NCBI RefSeq assembly: GCF_013694095.1
Contig: NZ_JACEFB010000006.1
Coordinates: 62,001 to 126,000, forward strand
DNA length: 64,000 bases
Source of the DNA: Thermogemmata fonticola
GTDB lineage: Bacteria > Planctomycetota > Planctomycetia > Gemmatales > Gemmataceae
Reading direction: 5' to 3'
The notes under the pieces are model-generated. The model was not told the DNA's origin. It saw only the letters and a list, made by a program, of their open reading frames with translations, and did no database searches. Of this stretch, positions 46,313-54,084 are shown piece by piece. The stretch's first letter is position 1; each line of letters opens with the position of its first letter. A program made the position numbers and the translations under genes.

Positions 46313-47821
46313 TTAGGCGGGATTCGGTTTCGCAGAGATCAAGGGAGGTCGTCTCGTGTGCCAGTCGGTGACCTTCTCATACATGCGGGCGATCCGGAGC
46401 AATTTCTCTTCCGAAAATGGCGGCCCGATGAGTTGCAAGCCGACGGGTAGCCCTTCGCGCGTAAAACCGCAGGGGATGCTCAACCCTGGCAACCCTGCCA
46501 GGTTACAGCCGACGGTGTAAACGTCGGACAGGTACATCGCCAAGGGATCGTTGACTTTCTCGCCGATGCGGAAAGCCGCCGTAGGAGAAGTCGGACCCAT
46601 CAGAACGTCGCACTCTTGGAAGGCATGGTCATAGTCTTGCTTGATGAGCCGGCGGACTTTCAGGGCTTTGCGGTAGTAGGCATCCTTGTAACCGCTGCTG
46701 AGGACATAGGTGCCGATCATGATGCGCCGCTGAACCTCCTTGCCGAAACCTTCGCCACGCGATTTGGCGTAAGTGCCGATCAGGTCGGACTTCTGCGACG
46801 TGCGGTGGCCATAGTGCATGCCATCATAACGAGCCAAGTTACTGGAGGCTTCGGCAGGCGCTACGATGTAATAGGCAGCCAGAGCATAGGGGCTGTGCGG
46901 CAGGGAGACATCGATCAGGGTCGCCCCCAATTTCTCATACTCGCGCAACGCTTGGCGAACCAGCGACTCAACCTCTGGGTCAAGCCCTTTGTCAAAAAAC
47001 TCCCTCGGAATGCCGATACGGAGCGGGCGAACTGGGTTTTCCAGCTCAGCTCGGTAGTCGGGCACCGGAAGGGGGGCGCTGGTACTATCCCGTGCATCAT
47101 GCCCGGCGATGACCTGAAGGAGAAGGGCGCAATCGGTTACGTCATGCGCGAAAGGTCCAATCTGGTCCAAAGAGCTAGCATATGCGATCAATCCATAGCG
47201 GGAGACACGTCCGTAGGTGGGCTTAAGCCCGACGATTCCACACAAAGCGGCCGGCTGGCGGATCGAGCCTCCTGTGTCGGTTCCCAAAGCCAGAGGGGTT
47301 TGACATCCTGCCACGGCGGCGGCACTTCCCCCGGAGGAGCCACCGGGAATCCGTGTGCTATCCCAGGGATTGCGGGTCTGTTGAAAGGCACTGTTTTCTG
47401 TGGACGAACCCATTGCGAATTCGTCCATGTTGGTTTTCCCAAACAGGATGGCATCAGCAGCTTTCAGCCGCTCAATAACGTGGGCGTCGTACGGAGGGAT
47501 AAAATTGGCAAGGATTTTACTGGCGCAGGTGGTGCGCACCCCCTTGGTGCAAAGTACGTCTTTGATAGCGACGGGCACGCCTGCCAATGCCCCTAAAGGT
47601 TGACCTGCACGGCGTTTAGCGTCAACGGCTGCCGCCTGACGCAACACATCCTCCGAGTCCATCCACAGGAAAGAGCGAAGGGTAGGTTCCCTCTGCTGGA
47701 CAGCCGAGAGGAAGGCTTCGGCTATGGTCTGAGCCGTTAACTCTCCCTTCTGCTGCAAATGCAGCAGTTCTACCGCTGTCATTTCCGGAATGGATCGGGC
47801 CATGGTAGAGAGTAACGTCAT
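46313..47821 (-). CDS. gatA: Asp-tRNA(Asn)/Glu-tRNA(Gln) amidotransferase subunit A
   Basis: 502-aa amidase-signature subunit that frees ammonia from glutamine for the GatCAB complex. The catalytic triad is supported by VPVAIKDVLCTKG (Lys) and the GGSSGGSAAAVAGCQTPLALGTDTGGSIRQPAALCG signature (cis-Ser and Ser nucleophile). GLIAYASSLDQIGPFAHDV, YVLSSGYKDAYYRKALKVRRL and NLAGLPGLSIPCGF complete the family. ATG 47821 or ATG 47803 may start it. gatC lies 107 nt upstream on the same strand; gatB is not in the window. Confidence 0.94.
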   Translation of the reverse strand: MTLLSTMARSIPEMTAVELLHLQQKGELTAQTIAEAFLSAVQQREPTLRSFLWMDSEDVLRQAAAVDAKRRAGQPLGALAGVPVAIKDVLCTKGVRTTCASKILANFIPPYDAHVIERLKAADAILFGKTNMDEFAMGSSTENSAFQQTRNPWDSTRIPGGSSGGSAAAVAGCQTPLALGTDTGGSIRQPAALCGIVGLKPTYGRVSRYGLIAYASSLDQIGPFAHDVTDCALLLQVIAGHDARDSTSAPLPVPDYRAELENPVRPLRIGIPREFFDKGLDPEVESLVRQALREYEKLGATLIDVSLPHSPYALAAYYIVAPAEASSNLARYDGMHYGHRTSQKSDLIGTYAKSRGEGFGKEVQRRIMIGTYVLSSGYKDAYYRKALKVRRLIKQDYDHAFQECDVLMGPTSPTAAFRIGEKVNDPLAMYLSDVYTVGCNLAGLPGLSIPCGFTREGLPVGLQLIGPPFSEEKLLRIARMYEKVTDWHTRRPPLISAKPNPA

Positions 47822-47928
47822 ATTGGGTTCGATTCTGGCTCAGAGGGATCCCTGGATGTTCTGAATGTTCATCACGAACCACGGCGTTTCACCGGGATTA
47901 GGTTGCTGGCGGGAGCAGATCTCCACCA

Positions 47929-48240
47929 TCAATGACTGATCGGACCTTCATCGGGGCCAAATATAGCTGGAACGGCGAAGTAGTCTCCCAAGCGTTGAGG
48001 AGCGTTTTGTAATGCCTCGTCCACGCTGAGAGAGGGACGCTCCTGATCGGGCCGGAAAACGTTGGATAGCGGCAGAGGGTGGGCCAGCTCTTCGATCTGG
48101 CTTGTATCCAATTGTTGCAATTGAGCCACATAATCGAGGATGGCGGAGAGTTGAGCTTGGAATAATTCAATTTCCTCCTCCGCGAGTTCCAAGCGTGCTA
48201 ATCGAGCAACCTTGCGTACTTCCTCTTGGGTCAGCGACAT
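47929..48240 (-). CDS. gatC: Asp-tRNA(Asn)/Glu-tRNA(Gln) amidotransferase subunit C
   Basis: 103-aa small subunit stabilising GatA in the complex. SLTQEEVRKVARLARLELAEEEIELFQAQLSAILDYVAQLQQLDT is the family N-terminal helix pair, and PLPLSNVFRPD the conserved loop. ATG 48240 sits at the expected N-terminus. Upstream of gatA in the same direction. Confidence 0.93.
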   Translation of the reverse strand: MSLTQEEVRKVARLARLELAEEEIELFQAQLSAILDYVAQLQQLDTSQIEELAHPLPLSNVFRPDQERPSLSVDEALQNAPQRLGDYFAVPAIFGPDEGPISH

Positions 48241-48384
48241 GTTGGCATCCTCACGCCTGGATTTGGCAGAGTGCGCTCCAGAACCGCCGGATGGAACTCA
48301 ACTTTTCTGCTCTAAGGTAGATTGTCTCCCAGCAGAAGCTCCAGTCCCGCAAGAGAACGACGTTTGCTGGAACTACGGATTCGA

Positions 48385-48645
48385 TCAGACCACGATTTTT
48401 TCAAAAGGCTTAACTTTGACGGGTTTGACGACCAGTCCACTCCGAATAGCAGCAGCAGACACCCAAACACGCTTCACTTGGCCATCCACAATGCAGCGGA
48501 CTTTTTGCAGATTGGGCCGGAACTTACGCCGGGCGATTCCTGTGATTTTCTTACCGACGCCGCCCAAATATTTGGCTTTACCTCGATATGTTTTCTTATT
48601 TCCGTAGACCGCCTTACGGCCTGTGAATACGCATTGCTTAGCCAT
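48385..48645 (-). CDS. rpmB: 50S ribosomal protein L28
   Basis: 86-aa ribosomal protein of the large subunit. MAKQCVFTGRKAVYGN and RRKFRPNLQKVRCIVDGQVKRVWVSAAAIRSGLV match the L28 core. The start ATG 48645 has AGGAGG 9 nt upstream; a frame up to 48675 is not needed. Only two Cys remain, so a full zinc site is unlikely (C- form). It stands alone before gatC, 144 nt away. Confidence 0.93.
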   Translation of the reverse strand: MAKQCVFTGRKAVYGNKKTYRGKAKYLGGVGKKITGIARRKFRPNLQKVRCIVDGQVKRVWVSAAAIRSGLVVKPVKVKPFEKIVV

Positions 48646-49179
48646 AACTGGAACCTCCTGAGGATGACTTTCCAATTGTTATTATTGAGATTGCCGTCTG
48701 TCTGATCTACATCCGATTGCATTCAAGCCAGGCTACAATACCTTTGTCCGGTAGGTAGACTCGTCCTGTTTGCTCCTGTCCAGCTTCCACCTTCTGGAAA
48801 CGTCATCCTAGGAACTCCCCAGGGAATGTGACAAGATGGAAGGGTTCCAGACTGACTGTCACGGATCGAAGGGGCGATGGCAGTTTGCAGCGGCAGCGGG
48901 GAAGCTCTTTCTTCCCGAAATATGATACAGAAGCCAGCAATCCCGAATCAGGCAGAAGCCAGCTATGTTGCTTCCACTATGGCCCTCCTGAAAGGGAGGG
49001 AGGGAGAAGGCCGGTGTGTCTGGGGGTTGTGTCCGGTGAGGTGTGACCCATTCGTAGCAGTCGTAGCATGCATGCTCCTGGGGTGTACAATGCATGAGGA
49101 TCATTGCGACAGGTGCAGGGAACACTTCATCCCAGAACTTTGCAACGTGGGTCTGAAAAATTGCAGGAGGGAATATCCC
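48646..49179. other. Divergent intergenic region between rpmB and the bifunctional nuclease
   Basis: 534 nt without a supportable gene. An open frame runs from 48877 into the nuclease, but its part before 49180 is rich in Cys, Arg and Gly and unlike the family. No known ncRNA was recognised. Confidence 0.5.
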
Positions 49180-49581
49180 GTGCCTATTCAGATGGAGCTT
49201 CGCCGGATCATTATCAATGAATTGGGAGAGCAGCAGATCATCGTCCTCAAAGAGGTCGATGGCGAGCGCGGTTTTCCCATCGTCATTGGCACCTACGAAG
49301 CCGCTAGTATCGATCGACGGGTTCGCGGCATCAGTACGCCACGCCCTATGACGCACGATCTGGTAGCATCTGTGATTGAACAGATGGGCGGGGAGATACA
49401 GGATATTCTGATTAGCGACCTGATCGAAGGTACTTACTATGCGCGATTGCGAATTCGCAGGGAAGGCGAGCTGATCGAAGTGGATTGCCGGCCTAGCGAT
49501 GCGATTGCCGTGGCCGTGACAGTGGGGGTGCCCATTTACGTCAATGAATCCGTTCTAGGGGAGGCGATGGAAGGGGAGTAG
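49180..49581 (+). CDS. Bifunctional nuclease family (DUF151) protein
   Basis: 133 aa. The single domain spans the whole protein: LKEVDGERGFPIVIGTYEAASI, RPMTHDLVASVIEQMGGEIQDILISDLIEGTYYARLRI and EVDCRPSDAIAVAVTVGVPIYVNESVL. Members have been reported to have both DNase and RNase activity in plants and bacteria, but many bacterial ones are uncharacterised. GTG 49180 was chosen because GCAGGAGG lies 9 nt upstream; the ATG at 49192 is too far from it. Single-gene unit. Confidence 0.88.
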   Translation: MPIQMELRRIIINELGEQQIIVLKEVDGERGFPIVIGTYEAASIDRRVRGISTPRPMTHDLVASVIEQMGGEIQDILISDLIEGTYYARLRIRREGELIEVDCRPSDAIAVAVTVGVPIYVNESVLGEAMEGE

Positions 49582-49612
49582 CGAGGCGGTTTATGGTCTG
49601 TCGTGGTTCTTT

Positions 49613-50173
49613 CTAATCCCCATGTTTTTGCCGCAACCGGGGGGATAAACGGAGTATCCACTGGACACGTTCAAACTCATTGAGCCAATCCTGGACGACT
49701 TGGCCTAATGCAGGGTCGTCCGTAGGAGCCAAACCAGTGGGGCATCCTACGCCGCGGAGTTCGCCGGCCAATTGCCGGTATCGACTCAAGGTCCGATCAC
49801 CATAGCGAGCCACCTCGTAACCGTCTTCGGAGAAGAACACCACCACCGGGACGCGCCGTCCGCCGTTGATCAATAGAGCTTCCTGGACATCAGGATGGGC
49901 ATCCCGGTCCAAATAGCGGGTCACAATCACCGGAGCGACTTCTGCGAAGCGCTCAAAAATCGGACATTGATTGACGCAATCGCCACACCAGGCACCTGCA
50001 AGGACCAATACATTCATCTGTCGGCGGAAAGAGCGTAACAGTTGTTGTTGCTCGTCCGTGAGTTGGATCAACTCCGCCATACGTTGCCACTTTTGCCGGT
50101 CAGTGTCCGTGCCGTAGTGTTGCAAATACTCCTGGAGTGGCAGGGCCAAGGAGAACTTATCAAACAGATTCAT
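49613..50173 (-). CDS. Thioredoxin-family protein
   Basis: 186 aa. The active site is VLAGAWCGDCVNQCPIF (CGDC rather than CGPC), followed by VIVTRYLDRDAHPDVQEALLINGGRRVPVVVFFSEDG with the cis-Pro at RVPVVV. A helical N-terminus of 50 residues precedes the fold. No signal peptide, so cytoplasmic. Family relatives are often annotated as thioredoxin-like of unknown partner. Divergent from the dihydrouridine synthase gene. Confidence 0.85.
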   Translation of the reverse strand: MNLFDKFSLALPLQEYLQHYGTDTDRQKWQRMAELIQLTDEQQQLLRSFRRQMNVLVLAGAWCGDCVNQCPIFERFAEVAPVIVTRYLDRDAHPDVQEALLINGGRRVPVVVFFSEDGYEVARYGDRTLSRYRQLAGELRGVGCPTGLAPTDDPALGQVVQDWLNEFERVQWILRLSPRLRQKHGD

Positions 50174-50491
50174 CGTGTGTCATACCTCGGAGGGGCTATC
50201 ACCTAATTCCATTCGCGCACTCTATGCCAGGTTTATATTTACTGGGGTCGGTTCTGGCCCGAACGTCTAGACCCTGGGGGTTTTTGCTGTTCTGCATATG
50301 CTATTTGCTCTAGGCCTGCCTTGGTTATCTGGGTTCCTCGATTCTGAGCGTTGAACCCAGAGATTCTAGTCAAACCTAAGGTTTGCCATTCCCTTTGCCT
50401 TGGGGAGGATTTCATAAAATGGGAATGCCTGCGGAAGCGGAAGGATTGGTTTGATGCAGACACGTGAGAGAGATACCTGGGAGAGATATTT
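50174..50491. other. Divergent intergenic region with a 9-bp stem hairpin
   Basis: 318 nt. TCTGGGTTC (50328-50336) pairs with GAACCCAGA (50353-50361) around a 16-nt loop. No U-run follows, so it is not a clear terminator; it may belong to a 5' leader of the dus gene. Confidence 0.5.
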
Positions 50492-51634
50492 ATGGTGGAA
50501 GTAGCCGCTCCGGCACGTCCCGCCCAAGGGGAGCACCTGCCGGCATTACCTCCGCCGCCCGCAAGTTATCGGGTCCCGTTGGCGATCGGCACCGTGCAGG
50601 TGGCATCGCGATTTCATCTGGCGCCGTTGGCGGGTTATACCAATTGGCCATTTCGCCTGTCGGTTCGTGAGATCGGAGGGGTCGGTCTGTGCACGTCGGA
50701 TTTGATCAATGCGCGGGCGATTCTGGAGGGTGTGCCGAAGACGCTCAGCTTGCTAGCGAATGATCCACGGGAACGCCCCCTGTTTGTGCAGATATTTGGA
50801 AGTAAAGCCGAGGAACTGGCAGCCGCAGCTTGCTGGCTCATGGAGCGGGGACTGGCCGACGGCGTGGATATCAACATGGGATGCCCGGTGCGGAAGGTTG
50901 TGAAAACTGGCGGGGGGTCCGCCCTCTTGTGCGATACCAGCGGAGCGACGATCGAAATGGTGCGCCGCGTAGTGCAAGCGGTGGCTCCTGCTCCGGTTAC
51001 CGTGAAGATGCGCTTGGGGTGGGATGACCAGCAATGGACCGCACCGTACTTCGCAAGAGCATTTGAAGAGGTTGGGGTTGCTGCGGTGACCATTCACGGC
51101 CGGACCCGCGCCCAGGGATTCTCCGGCTCGGTTCGGCTCGAAGGTATCCGGCAAGTGGTGGAGGCGGTCCGGAGAATTCCGGTTTTTGGCAATGGCGATG
51201 TCCGCACCATTGCCGATGCTGCCCGGATGATAGCGGAGAGTGGGTGCCACGGTATCGCCATAGGGCGTGGAGCATTGGCTGATCCCTGGATCTTCCGCCA
51301 TTTGGACTACTGGATCCGAACAGGGCGAGCCGCACCTCGACCTACGTATCAGGAACGACTCGATTTCATGCGCTTACATCTGCGGCGGCTGGTGGAATGG
51401 AAGGGGGATGAAAAGTACGGCTGTATCCAGTTCCGCAAGGTTGCTACTTGGTATTGCAAAGCTCTCCGATTGCCTAAGAAGGTGCAACAGCGTCTGGTGA
51501 TGCTATCGAATCTTCAGGAATTTGAAGAGGTGATTGCTCCCTTCGCGGAGAAGGGACCCCCTCCGGGCTGGACAGAACAGGAAACACAAGCCACAGCTAT
51601 TCCGGTACCTTCGGGGCCAGTAAGTTATTGGTAA
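50492..51634 (+). CDS. dus: tRNA-dihydrouridine synthase (DusB-like)
   Basis: 380-aa FMN enzyme reducing uridines in tRNA D-loops. The core begins after about 35 residues with RFHLAPLAGYTNWPFRL, then FVQIFGSKAEELAAAA, GVDINMGCPVRKVVKTGGGSALL (catalytic Cys), VTVKMRLGWDD, VTIHGRTRAQGFSG, IPVFGNGDVRTIADAARMI and GIAIGRGALADPWIF. The C-terminal helical domain binds tRNA. The N-terminus is proline-rich and longer than usual. The exact Dus class cannot be proven from motifs. Confidence 0.92.
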   Translation: MVEVAAPARPAQGEHLPALPPPPASYRVPLAIGTVQVASRFHLAPLAGYTNWPFRLSVREIGGVGLCTSDLINARAILEGVPKTLSLLANDPRERPLFVQIFGSKAEELAAAACWLMERGLADGVDINMGCPVRKVVKTGGGSALLCDTSGATIEMVRRVVQAVAPAPVTVKMRLGWDDQQWTAPYFARAFEEVGVAAVTIHGRTRAQGFSGSVRLEGIRQVVEAVRRIPVFGNGDVRTIADAARMIAESGCHGIAIGRGALADPWIFRHLDYWIRTGRAAPRPTYQERLDFMRLHLRRLVEWKGDEKYGCIQFRKVATWYCKALRLPKKVQQRLVMLSNLQEFEEVIAPFAEKGPPPGWTEQETQATAIPVPSGPVSYW

Positions 51635-51665
51635 TCAGCAGAAGACGGCACATCTATGAAGCAAT

Positions 51666-51782
51666 GTAGTTTGGGATGCGGATGGGGTGCGGAACTCACG
51701 ATGTCGATTGAAACGGAGGCAGGAGGTAGGCTCGCCCCCCAACGTCGATTGGAACGCAAGCCGGCATAGGCTCGGACTCCAG
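51666..51782 (+). repeat. Two imperfect direct repeats before the transaldolase gene
   Basis: A unit of about 40 nt of the form (A/G)CGATGTCGATTGAAACGGAGG, later GTCGATTGGAACGCAAGCC, each followed by ATAGGCTCG or GTAGGCTCG, occurs at about 51698-51737 and 51742-51781. Identity is roughly 70 percent. The second copy ends 22 nt upstream of the transaldolase start. Two copies only. Confidence 0.4.
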
Positions 51783-51802
51783 GACTGGAGAGGAGGAAGG
51801 GA

Positions 51803-52849
51803 ATGACACCATTGCAGTCATTGGTGGCGTGTGGAACCAAGCTGTGGCTAGATTCTGTGGACCCAGACGAAATCGCCTTCAATCGTTCCCAAGGTGCCAC
51901 AGGTGCCACGTCGAACCCGATTATCATCGCGGATTTGATCAGCAGCGGCCGTTTCGATGATCGATTGCGGGCTTTGTTGCGCGAGGAAAGAGACGATACC
52001 GCCGTCGCATGGCGCATGACGGACTACCTGGTGCGGCAGGCTCAGGCCGTCTTCGAGCCTGTGTGGCGTAAAACGGAAGGGGATGACGGCTGGGTTTCCT
52101 TCGAGGTGGATCCGCTCATCGAGGACCCTGCGGCGGCCTTGAGCGTAGAGGAAAAGAAACGCCGCTACATTGAGGAGGGGTTACGGTGGTCAGCCGGACA
52201 GACCAACCGGCTGATCAAGGTGCCAGCAACAGAAGGGGGCTTGGCAGCATTGGAGGAACTTGTAGCCGCTGGCGTATCCGTGAATGTCACCTTACTGTTC
52301 ACCGATCGTCAATACACTTTGGCCCGCGAAGCTTGTTGGCGCGGATTGCAACGTTGCCCGCAAGCTGTGCGCGTCAAGACCGTTTATAGTATCTTTGTGA
52401 GCCGGATCGATGTTTACACCGAGAAGTATTGTCCCCAACTCTCACCAGCGGCTCAAGGGCAGGTCGGTATCGTCAATGCCAAGTTATTGTGGCGAAAAAA
52501 CAAGGCATTCTGGGCGGATAAGGGATTGAAGTTACATCACGAGATTGTCTTTGCCAGCACCGGGGTGAAAAAGCCGGGTGATCCGCCCTGGAAGTACGTG
52601 GAAGCCTTCGCCGGGGATGACATTCAAACCAATCCGCCGGCCACCAACCGAGCCGTGCATCAGAGCGGACTTCTCTTCACACGCAAGATCGATGAACTGC
52701 CGCCGCAGGAGATTTTGGATGAGATCGCGGCTCGCGTGGACCCAACACATCTGGAGAATGTCCTCATGTCGGAAGGGATCGCTAAGTTTGCCGATCCCCA
52801 TAAGGCCCTCCTTCAGTTGATCGCTCATAAACGTGAGAAACTGACATGA
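51803..52849 (+). CDS. tal: Transaldolase
   Basis: 348 aa, transaldolase family enzyme of the pentose phosphate pathway. GTKLWLDSVDPDEIAFNRSQGATGATSNPIII is the conserved start, TNRLIKVPATEGGLAALEELVAAGVSVNVTLLFTDRQ contains the Schiff-base Lys, and VKTVYSIFVSRIDVY and IVFASTGVKKPGDPPWKYVEAFAG continue the barrel. The length is near that of the larger, class I-type proteins. It is preceded by GGAGAGGAGGAAGG, a strong Shine-Dalgarno. Confidence 0.93.
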   Translation: MTPLQSLVACGTKLWLDSVDPDEIAFNRSQGATGATSNPIIIADLISSGRFDDRLRALLREERDDTAVAWRMTDYLVRQAQAVFEPVWRKTEGDDGWVSFEVDPLIEDPAAALSVEEKKRRYIEEGLRWSAGQTNRLIKVPATEGGLAALEELVAAGVSVNVTLLFTDRQYTLAREACWRGLQRCPQAVRVKTVYSIFVSRIDVYTEKYCPQLSPAAQGQVGIVNAKLLWRKNKAFWADKGLKLHHEIVFASTGVKKPGDPPWKYVEAFAGDDIQTNPPATNRAVHQSGLLFTRKIDELPPQEILDEIAARVDPTHLENVLMSEGIAKFADPHKALLQLIAHKREKLT

Positions 52850-52920
52850 CGACCACTCCTGAGGCTGCATGGGGACCCGACCCAGAATAAGCCAGGTTGG
52901 AACTCTGTGGCCTTGGCCTT

Positions 52921-54084
52921 CTAAGAGGGGATGGTACGCGTTCCCTGGTGGAAGCGAGATAGGCGGAATAGGTCGATGTTGTACGGTGTGCTTCCGGTAG
53001 TGACCAAATCTGCGAGGATTTCACCAATCACGGGAGCAAACTTGAAGCCATGACCGGAGAAGCCAGCAGCGATGGCTAGGCTGGTGTGTGCGGTCTGCTC
53101 CAGGTCTACGACAAAATGACGGTCCGGCGTGAGGGTATAAAGACACACTTGCATCTGAGTGATTTTGCCTAACCCGGGGAGAAATTCGTCCACAAAGCAG
53201 CGCACGGGGGTGGCATCGTCATCTGAGGTTTGCCAGGATATGGCATCCGGATCGGCATATTCTGGGGCACCGTAGTGCTGCGCCACTTTGACTCCAAGCG
53301 GGTCAATCGCTGGCAAGCCGTAGAAGTCGCCATAGGCTGTTTCGGCGATGAAGATAGGAAAGCGATCACGCCGGAAGTCACAGCGGCGTTTTTCCACATC
53401 AAACCAGAGCATGACCTGCCGCATGACGGTCAGAGGTATCTGGAGGCGTCGCAGGAGGCGAGTCGCCCAGGCGCCGGCAGTGATCACAAGGCGCTTCGCG
53501 CGATAAGCAGCGGCGGCAGTCGTGACCAGGTAAGTGTCACGATCCAGTTGCCAGTCTTGGACGGGTTCGTTGAGGTGGATATTGGCTTCGGCCTTGAGCG
53601 CCGCCTCAATTTGAGCCGCCACGCAATCCTCAACGGCCAGGAAGCCGGCCTGGTCTTCCAGTAGTCCCTGGTAATGTTCGGGTACGCGCAAGGGGGGAAA
53701 TTGCTGGCGGATTTCCGTAGCCGACAAAAGTCGGGCGGGCAGTTGATGTTGTTGCACCGTCACTCGAAGGGCGGGGATCAGGGTACCGTCCGTTGGTCCG
53801 AGGTTGAGGCACTGGCATGGCGTCAGTAGGCGGCGGCCGGTGATTTGCTCAAGATCGTACCACAGAAGGAAGGCTCGGCGGACGAGGGGAACGTAGGCGG
53901 GGTGCTCGTAGTAGGCGGTGCGGATGACGCGTGTGCGGCCATGAGAGCTGCCTCGGTTATGGGGAGGAGCAAACTGATCTAGTCCCAGGACTCGCCAGCC
54001 GCGCTGGGCCAATTGCCAGCAGGCGGCTCCTCCCATAGCGCCCACCCCAATGACGATTACGTCGTAATTCTGCGTTGAACTCAT
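52921..54084 (-). CDS. solA: N-methyl amino-acid oxidase (sarcosine / N-methyltryptophan oxidase-like)
   Basis: 387-aa FAD-dependent oxidase of the DAO superfamily. VIVIGVGAMGGAACWQLAQRGWRVLGLDQFAPPHNRGSSHGRTRVIRTAYYEHPAYVPL is the FAD site with the SSH motif typical of MSOX/MTOX; AKRLVITAGAWATRLL and AIAAGFSGHGFKFAPVIGEIL close the pattern. A Cys near the C-terminus, where FAD is covalently bound in MSOX, could not be placed. The start overlaps the stop of the upstream protease gene by 4 nt (ATGA), implying translational coupling. Confidence 0.87.
   Translation of the reverse strand: MSSTQNYDVIVIGVGAMGGAACWQLAQRGWRVLGLDQFAPPHNRGSSHGRTRVIRTAYYEHPAYVPLVRRAFLLWYDLEQITGRRLLTPCQCLNLGPTDGTLIPALRVTVQQHQLPARLLSATEIRQQFPPLRVPEHYQGLLEDQAGFLAVEDCVAAQIEAALKAEANIHLNEPVQDWQLDRDTYLVTTAAAAYRAKRLVITAGAWATRLLRRLQIPLTVMRQVMLWFDVEKRRCDFRRDRFPIFIAETAYGDFYGLPAIDPLGVKVAQHYGAPEYADPDAISWQTSDDDATPVRCFVDEFLPGLGKITQMQVCLYTLTPDRHFVVDLEQTAHTSLAIAAGFSGHGFKFAPVIGEILADLVTTGSTPYNIDLFRLSRFHQGTRTIPS

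Noticed and set aside
48877-49179. N-terminal extension of the bifunctional nuclease frame
   Set aside because: It is Cys- and Arg-rich and unlike the family; the GTG at 49180 with a strong Shine-Dalgarno gives the normal length.
51690-51785. Possible CRISPR repeat (GATTGAAAC-like end) before the transaldolase gene
   Set aside because: Only two imperfect copies with about 70 percent identity, no spacers of uniform length and no cas genes in the window.
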